NCBI RefSeq assembly: GCF_001662305.1
Contig: NZ_BDEP01000015.1
Location: 216,900 to 280,899, forward strand
Direction of reading: 5' to 3'
Source: Halomonas caseinilytica
GTDB taxonomy: Bacteria > Pseudomonadota > Gammaproteobacteria > Pseudomonadales > Halomonadaceae
DNA length: 64,000 nucleotides
The translations under genes were made by a program, and so were the position numbers. The notes under the pieces are model-generated. The model saw only the letters and a program-made list of their open reading frames with translations, made no database searches and was not told the origin of the DNA. Below, piece after piece: positions 59,176 through 64,000 of the stretch (position 1 is its first letter; the number at the start of each line of letters is the position of its first letter).

Positions 59176-59426
59176 GGCGGCAGTTCCTTGTTCGGCTCAG
59201 CGATCGGACTTAGGGGGAAATCCTCGACACCATCGATGACGCCATCCTTGATGCCGAGTAGCACAGCAGCACGGTGGGCCTCGCCCCGCAGTCCCTTCTT
59301 GCGGCCGGCCAGCAGGTCGTAGACCAGGTTCTGGTTGAGGTCGTGAGCGCGGCAGAAGCCGGCGACTGTCATACCGCGCCGGTTCAGCTCCGCCCTCGCT
59401 TGCTCGCGAGTCATGGGCCGGGGCAT
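59103..59426 (-). CDS. Phage DNA-binding protein (BcepMu gp16-like), first early gene
   Basis: 107 residues. The first ~60 (MTREQARAELNRRGMTVAGFCRAHDLNQNLVYDLLAGRKKGLRGEAHRAAVLLGI, with helix-turn-helix pattern) resemble short phage DNA-binding proteins that act as Cro/Cox-like regulators. The C-terminal ~40 residues look non-conserved and run 73 bases into the next gene, so the true stop may reflect a frameshift or an extended tail. It is first gene after the divergent promoter, the place of Cox/Cro. Start ATG at 59424-59426. Confidence 0.68.
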   Translation of the reverse strand: MPRPMTREQARAELNRRGMTVAGFCRAHDLNQNLVYDLLAGRKKGLRGEAHRAAVLLGIKDGVIDGVEDFPLSPIAEPNKELPPCIRTSSAFAPAMPPSTSMNRNAS

Positions 59427-59458
59427 AGTGTGGTCCTGTGTGTGTGCGTGTGATTTCA

Positions 59459-59487
59459 ATAGTGGAATCATATGATTCCATTGTCAA
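59459..59487 (-). promoter_or_regulatory. Early promoter with the repressor operator embedded in its spacer
   Basis: On the minus strand TTGACA (59482-59487) and CACTAT (59459-59464) are 17 bp apart, a plausible sigma-70 promoter for the early operon. The spacer contains an 18-bp perfect palindrome TGGAATCATATGATTCCA (59463-59480), the natural operator of the divergent S24 repressor; bound repressor would block the promoter. Confidence 0.65.
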
Positions 59488-59504
59488 CGGGAAAGTGAAA
59501 TCTA

Positions 59505-60203
59505 ATGGATTCTATTGGGATGCGTTTGCGTGAAGAGCGAGCCCGATTAAAGCTCTCCCAGACCGAGCTTGGTGACATCGCTGGCATCACGAAGAACACC
59601 CAGATGCTCTATGAAAGCGATAAGCGCAGCCCGAAGGCGGACTACCTCTCAGCAGTAGCGTCTGCGGGTGTCGATATAAGGTATGTAATTGAAGGCATTC
59701 GTTTGGATTCAATGCTGGATCAGGCAGGTGCCGCCTATCGCGTTACGGACGGCACACCGATTCCTGCCACCAACACCCCTGGTCCTGGGTTTGCTGAGGT
59801 AAATCTTTATGACGTGGAGGGTGCAGCCGGTGCCGGCCGCTCGTTGGAGCAGGAGCGCGTGGAAGGTCAGATTTACTTCCCGGAGGCACAGCTCACGTCG
59901 ATGGGGATCAGCCCCGAGCAGGTCGCCGGCATTAAGGTGCGCGGTGATTCCATGGAAACCACCCTGGCCGACGGCGACTGGGTACTGGTCAACCTGGGCG
60001 ATACCGACTTTCGTCAGGAAGGGGTATTCCTGCTGATGATCAGCGGCGAACGCCGTATCAAGCGGGTGCAGCGCCTGGCCGGTGGCGCGCTGTACCTGAT
60101 CAGCGATAACGAGCACTACCAGCCCGAGATGATCCGCCCCGAGCAGATGCGCGAGGTGCAGATCTTGGGCCGGTGTGAAGTCCGAATCGGCAAGATTTTT
60201 TAG
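59505..60203 (+). CDS. S24-family phage repressor (XRE helix-turn-helix plus self-cleaving domain)
   Basis: 232 residues. N-terminal XRE-type DNA-binding domain (MRLREERARLKLSQTELGDIAGITKNTQ) and C-terminal LexA-like peptidase domain with Ser149 in KVRGDSMETTL and Lys186 in ERRIKRVQ, the intact catalytic dyad, so RecA-stimulated self-cleavage and SOS induction are expected. The start is the ATG at 59505 with weak ribosome site; ATG at 59520 is possible. It opposes the early operon and probably binds the palindrome between them. Followed by a palindrome and an intrinsic terminator. Confidence 0.92.
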   Translation: MDSIGMRLREERARLKLSQTELGDIAGITKNTQMLYESDKRSPKADYLSAVASAGVDIRYVIEGIRLDSMLDQAGAAYRVTDGTPIPATNTPGPGFAEVNLYDVEGAAGAGRSLEQERVEGQIYFPEAQLTSMGISPEQVAGIKVRGDSMETTLADGDWVLVNLGDTDFRQEGVFLLMISGERRIKRVQRLAGGALYLISDNEHYQPEMIRPEQMREVQILGRCEVRIGKIF

Positions 60204-60208
60204 CCGTG

Positions 60209-60242
60209 AGGCGCGTTATTGCAATATTGCAATAACGCGCCT
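60209..60242. repeat. Perfect 34-bp palindrome just after the repressor gene
   Basis: Every base of 60209-60242 is self-complementary with no loop: arms run AGGCGCGTTATTGCAAT and its reverse complement, centred on AATATT. It starts six bases after the repressor stop and 14 bases before a separate intrinsic terminator, so it need not be the terminator itself. It may be a protein binding site or a cruciform-forming element. Confidence 0.85.
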
Positions 60243-60255
60243 GACATGACCCAAA

Positions 60256-60280
60256 AGCCCCATCAGAGGGCTGTTTTTTT
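60256..60280 (+). terminator. Rho-independent terminator of the repressor gene
   Basis: Stem AGCCC / GGGCT with a 7-nt loop, followed by G and seven Ts. Confidence 0.85.
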
Positions 60281-60296
60281 ACGTAAGGGAACAGAG

Positions 60297-60677
60297 ATGA
60301 AAAAGACCCTCCTGCTGGCCGCACTTCTATTGGTGGCCACCCCACAAGCCTTCGCCGCCGAGTGGTATGAAAATGGAACTCTACACAACGAGTCTGCCTT
60401 GGAGTGGCAAGACGCCAGCCACGCCAACAAGCTAGCTACGGCCGGGGACCTGCTAGCCGCCGCCTATCAGCAGGGGAGCTTGAAGCCCGAAATTGCGAAC
60501 AAAATCAACGGCGTTGCCGATATTCGCCCGCTTGCTGAAACACTCGTTTCTCAGCTTGATGACATGTTCAAGCCTGAAGCCGACGAGGCCGCTAACCGCA
60601 AGATGTTTGCGAATCAAAAGGTCAATGAATCTGCCGCTATGCTGCTCATCATGATGGGCTGGGCTGATATGAGCTGA
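60297..60677 (+). CDS. Small exported protein, unknown
   Basis: 126 residues with a clear Sec signal peptide (MKKTLLLAALLLVATPQAFA, cleavage about residue 20) followed by a helical, polar mature part (EWYENGTLHNESALEWQDASHANKLATAGDLLAAAY). AAGGG lies ten bases before the ATG at 60297. No family is recognised. It sits between the repressor terminator and a remnant of a second repressor gene, so it is probably a lysogenic cargo gene of the element. Confidence 0.75.
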   Translation: MKKTLLLAALLLVATPQAFAAEWYENGTLHNESALEWQDASHANKLATAGDLLAAAYQQGSLKPEIANKINGVADIRPLAETLVSQLDDMFKPEADEAANRKMFANQKVNESAAMLLIMMGWADMS

Positions 60678-60703
60678 ATTCGGTTGTTGAAAACTACTAG
60701 CCC

Positions 60704-60779
60704 TGGATGATTTGCCCCGACAAAATGCGCGAAGTAGAGGTTTTGGGGGGATGTGTGAAGATTGGGTGGGTTTTTTTAA
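60704..60779 (+). pseudogene. Remnant of the 3' end of an S24 repressor gene
   Basis: Translating 60704-60779 gives MICPDKMREVEVLGG followed by CVKIGWVF, which lines up with the last 26 residues of the repressor at 59505-60203 (MIRPEQMREVQILGR, CEVRIGKIF), and the DNA is clearly related. It has no start and no upstream body. It is a scar of a divergent second repressor allele, left by recombination or insertion in this spot. Confidence 0.7.
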
Positions 60780-60810
60780 CAAATAGCTTAGATGGATACA
60801 GGGAGGGGGT

Positions 60811-61401
60811 ATGCCAGAACTAACAGTGGCAGAGTTTTCTTACCTGGCAGTTATTGATCCAAGAAGAAAGAAGGGAAAAGAGAAAAAATATAAGAACAAA
60901 GGCGAGTACAGGCCGTACAAGGATTACTATCGACCTCTTAGAGAAAAAATCAAGGGGCTTTTTAAGCATAATCGAACGTTCAAGGATCTTCGGAATTATG
61001 CTGAAGGTGTCGATGAGAAAAAGAGGTCTAATTATAAAGCGATAGCGCTCAGCTTCATCAGATGGGCTGAAGGTAAAAATATCTATCATTATGACCCTAA
61101 GGTGGGGGTCTATACTGTCAGCTCAACGAGAGTAAGATGTAATCCGGAGCTGTTTTATAGGGTGAATGGTGAAGATCGGCTAATAAAGCTCCACTTTAGT
61201 GGAGCGGAAAGAATGTCTCAGCGTAGAGCGAATTATATTTGTTTTTTGGTTAGTGAATCATGCGAAGTCCCGGTCGAGAGTTGCAGGGTCTTAGATTTAA
61301 AAGAGAGAAAAGAATATAGGTTTAATGGGTTTGGTGAAGATTATGCTGACCTAGTCTTGGCAGAAGCGCTTCGTATAGAAGCAGACTGGGAAGAAATTTA
61401 A
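60811..61401 (+). CDS. Unrecognised protein, first gene of the AT-rich cassette
   Basis: 196 residues, very Lys/Arg/Tyr-rich N-terminus (RRKKGKEKKYKNKGEYRPYKDYYRPLREKIK) suggesting nucleic acid binding, then a mixed alpha/beta C-terminal part (LIKLHFSGAERMSQRRANYICFLVSES). GGGAGGGGG precedes the ATG. Base and codon use (AGA, ATA, AAA) are far more AT-rich than the neighbouring chromosome. No family is recognised. First of four tightly spaced plus-strand genes. Confidence 0.72.
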   Translation: MPELTVAEFSYLAVIDPRRKKGKEKKYKNKGEYRPYKDYYRPLREKIKGLFKHNRTFKDLRNYAEGVDEKKRSNYKAIALSFIRWAEGKNIYHYDPKVGVYTVSSTRVRCNPELFYRVNGEDRLIKLHFSGAERMSQRRANYICFLVSESCEVPVESCRVLDLKERKEYRFNGFGEDYADLVLAEALRIEADWEEI

Positions 61402-61439
61402 GAAAGTCTATTGCTGGTCATTGGTGGGGAAGGTGTTTT

Positions 61440-61970
61440 ATGCGCAGGAAAGTTGTAAATATGGAAGTGACAGCTACGGCATATAGAATAAATAGTTGTC
61501 ATTATAAAAATGGTAGGGTGCCTGCGACGGGTTTCCCCTCCCCAAAAGAGGTTGTGGAAGAGCTTATCCGGTGGGGAAAGGGGACTTCCGCTATAGAAAA
61601 TACATTCACATATGCTACTGGGTTGAGAACTACTCCTAAACAAACCTATTTTGTTGATGGATATTACGATGCAGCCTCTAATGAGGCGGTCGTAGTGCTA
61701 TGGAAGGAAGTGAACTCTAATAAAGGTGATATCTATGGGCTTCCTCGGTCTGACCAGCCTGGAGCAGCAGGTGAGGTTCAGAAGAATACTTTTGATATAA
61801 AAAAATATATCCCGGGTTTTCCAATTTATTTCTGGTTTCGGTTTCATGATAATTCATTGATAGCTTTGCTTTTTGATCATTCTGAAAGAGGGAAGTCGAA
61901 TCTGGAAAACTATGTTGATGGCTTTATGCGCCATCGGGCTGGGAAGTGGGTTGCTGTTACAAAAGACTAA
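61440..61970 (+). CDS. Unrecognised protein, second gene of the AT-rich cassette
   Basis: 176 residues, soluble, probably alpha/beta (FVDGYYDAASNEAVVVLWKEVNSNKGDIYGL; YIPGFPIYFWFRFHDNSLIALLFDHSERGKSNLENYVDGF). No signal peptide or membrane segment. GGGGAAGG lies six bases before the ATG at 61440. An internal ATG at 61461 is also possible. 38 bp after the first gene and 18 bp before the third; no function can be assigned. Confidence 0.72.
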   Translation: MRRKVVNMEVTATAYRINSCHYKNGRVPATGFPSPKEVVEELIRWGKGTSAIENTFTYATGLRTTPKQTYFVDGYYDAASNEAVVVLWKEVNSNKGDIYGLPRSDQPGAAGEVQKNTFDIKKYIPGFPIYFWFRFHDNSLIALLFDHSERGKSNLENYVDGFMRHRAGKWVAVTKD

Positions 61971-61988
61971 GTTGGTGAGAAAGATCTT

Positions 61989-62525
61989 GTGAATTCAGTT
62001 CATGGGTATGCGCCTGATGGGGATGTAAAAAATGTTGTGCCAAATGTGCAGCCGAGAGTAAGTTTTTCTATACTTAAAAGTGGCAACACACTTCCTCTTC
62101 TAATTGAGAATCTTGATAAGATAACTAGGTTGAGAAGGACTGAAAAATTCCTGATGGCATCAGATGCTGGCGAGGAAAAGACTTCAGCTGAGAGATTTAA
62201 GGAAGCGAAGGTTTTTAAGTATGGGATTTTTCAGGGGCTAGGATCAAAAACAAGAAGCTATACTAGTGTGCGGTATAAAAGCGAAATCTCTTGGAGGCCG
62301 ACTAAAGAAGAGGTTGTTGATCTTCATGAAAAAGCTTTGGAGGCATTTGAGAATGGCGATCTCATAGGGCTTTCTGCTGTAACTAACGAGTCTCAGTCCA
62401 TCTCGTTTCTTGGGAATGCTGTTAGGGAAGAAGTAGACTTGGAGTTCTCCAAAAGCTATACTGGTTTTATTGATGCTGAAGATCTATATCAGGCAGTGAA
62501 TAAGAAAAGGAAGTCTTTGCCATAG
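61989..62525 (+). CDS. Unrecognised protein, third gene of the AT-rich cassette
   Basis: 178 residues, soluble, with an Arg/Lys-rich middle (ENLDKITRLRRTEKFL; SRSYTS-like KTRSYTSVRYKSEISWRPTKEEV). The start codon is GTG at 61989 with GGTGAG upstream; it ends 11 bases before the membrane protein gene. Together with the preceding gene it may encode subunits of one complex. No family is recognised. Confidence 0.7.
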   Translation: MNSVHGYAPDGDVKNVVPNVQPRVSFSILKSGNTLPLLIENLDKITRLRRTEKFLMASDAGEEKTSAERFKEAKVFKYGIFQGLGSKTRSYTSVRYKSEISWRPTKEEVVDLHEKALEAFENGDLIGLSAVTNESQSISFLGNAVREEVDLEFSKSYTGFIDAEDLYQAVNKKRKSLP

Positions 62526-62536
62526 GGGGGCTCGTC

Positions 62537-63055
62537 ATGTTTCTTCGATTGCTAATCGGGTTTGCTGTGGCAGCGCTGCTGGGTTGGGCAACACATGGAC
62601 GGCTGGAAGAATTTTCTAGAGAAGACTTTTCAGAAATTCTGTCAGTACTGCTTAATGTTTCCTCCATAATTTTTGCAATTATAGGGGCTTGGATTGCCAT
62701 AATTTACCCTAATGCGATAAAAGACGTTGGCCATCATGATAGGGAAGATGTAACGCAGACTCTTAATGAGTCTGTTAAAGATGCCAATTATCTCTCTGAA
62801 CTTTTTCAGATAGTTTTGCTATCCTCGGTTGTTATCGTTAGTGTGATTGTCATTAAGGTGGCGCTCCCGATTTTAAAAGCTTATACCTATTTTGGGATTG
62901 AAGTGAGTGTATTAAAGTCCTTGTCAGTCGCTGCTGCTCTTTTTCTAACATTTGCACAAATAAACTCTATCTCTGTGGTTGTTGAGAAGAATTTTCATCT
63001 TTTGCAAAGAATTCGTGATAAAGTGAGAAAGGAACGTGTCAAGAATGACTCTTGA
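62537..63055 (+). CDS. Small multi-span membrane protein, last gene of the AT-rich cassette
   Basis: 172 residues with four strongly predicted helices (about 3-20, 34-56, 90-112, 120-146: LLNVSSIIFAIIGAWIAIIYP; IVLLSSVVIVSVIVIKVALPIL; SLSVAAALFLTFAQINSISVVV) and a basic C-terminus (RIRDKVRKERVKN). Such small membrane proteins at the end of AT-rich phage cassettes are often toxic effectors, but this is inference. No family is recognised. GGGGG precedes the ATG. Confidence 0.75.
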   Translation: MFLRLLIGFAVAALLGWATHGRLEEFSREDFSEILSVLLNVSSIIFAIIGAWIAIIYPNAIKDVGHHDREDVTQTLNESVKDANYLSELFQIVLLSSVVIVSVIVIKVALPILKAYTYFGIEVSVLKSLSVAAALFLTFAQINSISVVVEKNFHLLQRIRDKVRKERVKNDS

Positions 63056-63168
63056 ATCATGAAATGTGTGGTTGCTTCGCTCTTTATAGCTCCTCTCCGG
63101 AGCTCTCAACGAGTGGCGGAGCTCGGTAGAGGGCGAAACTGAAGGGTGAATGAACTGGCAGGGAAAAG

Positions 63169-63522
63169 ATGCGAGTGAACTACTTGGGCCCGGCGTGTCT
63201 GGGTATCGATCATCCTGCGCTGGAAGGTTATGATCTGACACGTTTCACGCCAACCTGCTACTTGGTAGAGGTAAGCGAAGACGCCGGCGGGGGTGGCCCG
63301 CTAATGGAAGGTGATCTATTGGTGGTCGACGAGCAGAAGCCTGCTCAACACGATGACCTGGTGGTGATGGAACTGGATGGCGAGCAGCGGCTGTTCAAGA
63401 GCCACCGGATCGGCGGGCGGATGAGGCTGATTCCCACCGCCGGGCCGCGGGAGTCGCTCTGGGCCCGGCAGTCGGACCTGAGGGGCGTAGTGGTGAGTCA
63501 GGCTAGGCAATATGGTCTGTAA
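63169..63522 (+). CDS. UmuD-like S24-domain protein with the catalytic serine lost
   Basis: 117 residues that match the UmuD/LexA C-terminal fold: PTCYLVEVSEDAGGGG, then LMEGDLLVVDEQKPAQHDDLVV, MELDGEQRLFKSHRIG, and a final GVVVSQARQYGL. At the position of the catalytic SGDSM it reads SEDAG, so Ser is Ala39; Lys77 of the dyad is kept. It has no N-terminal cleavage arm or DNA-binding domain. No umuC follows. It may be an inactive decoy or regulator of SOS-linked polymerase or repressor. Confidence 0.78.
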   Translation: MRVNYLGPACLGIDHPALEGYDLTRFTPTCYLVEVSEDAGGGGPLMEGDLLVVDEQKPAQHDDLVVMELDGEQRLFKSHRIGGRMRLIPTAGPRESLWARQSDLRGVVVSQARQYGL

Positions 63523-63578
63523 AGGATTGCAGTAGATACCCGAGATTGATTAAATGCCCATGTGATTGCCTGTCCCGG

Positions 63579-63649
63579 AGCCCTATGAGAGTCCCTTGGG
63601 GTGGCGACAAGGGCTCTAGTAGCCTGAAAACGCTTAGTCTCTCAGGGCT
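63579..63649. other. Foldable non-coding element
   Basis: Outer arms AGCCCT-AT-GAGAG (63579-63591) and CTCTC-AGGGCT (63639-63649) pair with a two-base bulge; inside is a hairpin CCCTT (63593-63597) / AAGGG (63609-63613). No ORF or tRNA signature. It could be a structured RNA, a recombination site or part of the element's end. Confidence 0.45.
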
Positions 63650-63748
63650 AGCACTCCTTCGGTGTCCAGGGAGACCTGGCGGTGTACAGGCGTCACACGC
63701 CCAGAGAGGCCTTCCTTCCCCTACGCAATTCGTGCACTGAATAAAACC

Positions 63749-63959
63749 GGCTCTTCATCTATTTCAGTGGGTTAGGTGTCATTTCCAGCCCGCCGAAATG
63801 AAACAGGATCGCCGTCTTGAAACGTGCTTTGCTGCGGTATCCCTTGGCCCTGACTCTCAGTCCCCGAATCTTGCCGTTTAATGCCTCGGCCAGCCCGTTG
63901 GAAACTCTCAGCCGCATGGCGTTGAGAATGCCCCAGAGCTTCTCTTCCACTAGCCATGC
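63749..63959 (-). pseudogene. ISL3-family transposase, C-terminal remnant with terminal repeat
   Basis: The minus strand encodes about 67 residues (VEEKLWGILNAMRLRVSNGL, then LNGKIRGLRVRAKGYRSKARF and ILFHFGGLEM) matching the C-terminal end of ISL3-family transposases; the frame is closed upstream by a TGA at 63960-63962 and a related frame continues nearby, so the gene is truncated or frameshifted. A GGCTCTTCATCTATTTCAG at 63749-63767 resembles the terminal inverted repeat type of ISL3 elements. The other end is not in the window. Confidence 0.7.
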
Positions 63960-64000
63960 TCAAGTCACAACCGACCAAAGAACTAAAACCTTAGATAAAC

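Larger units (their letters stand above)
53192..63522. mobile_element. Integrated P2-like/satellite-like element at dusA (right boundary not located)
   Basis: The segment begins at the 5' end of dusA with an integrase and contains an early regulatory/replication operon, an S24 repressor, an exported protein, an AT-rich accessory cassette and a UmuD-like gene. No second copy of the dusA 5' sequence was found up to 64000, so the attachment site on the right is outside the window or has decayed. No virion structural or packaging gene is present in it. The stated right end is only the last gene that seems to belong. Confidence 0.75.

Noticed and set aside
60209..60280. The 34-bp palindrome as the repressor's terminator
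   Set aside because: It has no loop and no T run; the separate AGCCC/GGGCT hairpin with seven Ts at 60256-60280 already serves.
61440..62525. Second and third cassette genes as one frameshifted gene
   Set aside because: Each has its own ribosome site and a clear stop, and the intervening 18 bp look like normal operon spacing; without a homologue of a fused form there is no reason to join them.
63056..63168. LexA/SOS box before the UmuD-like gene
   Set aside because: No CTGT-N8-ACAG element was found; only short palindromes such as GAGCTC are present.
63579..63649. tRNA gene
   Set aside because: The fold has an outer stem and an inner hairpin but no T-loop GTTC signature, no proper anticodon arm and no acceptor of the right length.
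60300..64000. Second dusA attachment core marking the right end of the element
   Set aside because: No repeat of the dusA 5' coding sequence was seen by eye on either strand up to the window end.

Overview
The window looks like a chromosomal segment of a GC-rich halophilic gammaproteobacterium, most likely Halomonadaceae (Halomonas sensu lato). This is inferred from the overall gene repertoire (ubiquinol oxidase cyo operon, a tsx-nupC-deo operon, THI riboswitches on thiC and tenA, OpgGH glucan synthesis, a DmdC-like acyl-CoA dehydrogenase). It is not based on any 16S sequence, and no rRNA or tRNA gene was seen.

Positions 1-53.2 kb are ordinary core chromosome. From the left: the 5' end of an amidoligase gene; a large MscS-type channel; a ThuA / Gfo-Idh / LacI-family cluster preceded by two identical-geometry LacI-type operators; a glutaredoxin-like protein; and a minus-strand block holding a dienelactone hydrolase, two small genes and a complete nucleoside catabolic operon (tsx, nupC, deoC, deoA, deoB, deoD, cdd), with a divergent deoR whose intergenic region carries a DeoR-type palindrome. 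Next come cyoABCDE, a Yip1-like membrane protein, a class V aminotransferase, thiC and tenA (each behind its own TPP riboswitch, with a long palindromic repeat between them), opgG-opgH, a lipid A acyltransferase homologue, then a run of single metabolic genes (methyltransferase, MFS, DmdC-like acyl-CoA dehydrogenase, enoyl-CoA hydratase, GNAT, YgeA-type racemase, MOSC, 2OG-Fe(II) oxygenase, two Nudix hydrolases, fructosamine kinase family, alpha/beta hydrolase). A tripartite RND efflux system (TolC-like, adaptor, AcrB-like) follows, with an AcrR-like TetR repressor nearby and AcrR-like operators at three promoters, then an M14-like deacylase and dusA.

From about 53.2 kb to at least 63.5 kb there is an integrated element. 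A tyrosine recombinase abuts the 5' end of dusA, a known integration hotspot. Convergent to it runs a minus-strand early operon with PrtN, a TraR/DksA zinc finger, a P2 gpA-like HUH replication protein, several small proteins and an Ogr/Delta zinc finger. A divergent S24-type repressor (Ser149/Lys186) faces it across a promoter that contains an 18-bp palindromic operator. No capsid, tail, portal or terminase gene is present in the window, so this is either a truncated P2-like prophage, the left part of a larger one, or a satellite-like element.

Right of the repressor the sequence changes character. It holds a perfect 34-bp palindrome, a terminator, a small exported protein, a decayed second copy of a repressor 3' end, then a conspicuously AT-rich four-gene cassette of unrecognised proteins ending in a small multi-span membrane protein. 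Its position and composition are those of a phage-borne accessory (possibly anti-phage) cassette, and it is the best candidate here for an undescribed system. It is followed by a UmuD-like S24 protein whose catalytic serine is replaced by alanine, a foldable non-coding element and a truncated ISL3-type transposase at the right edge.
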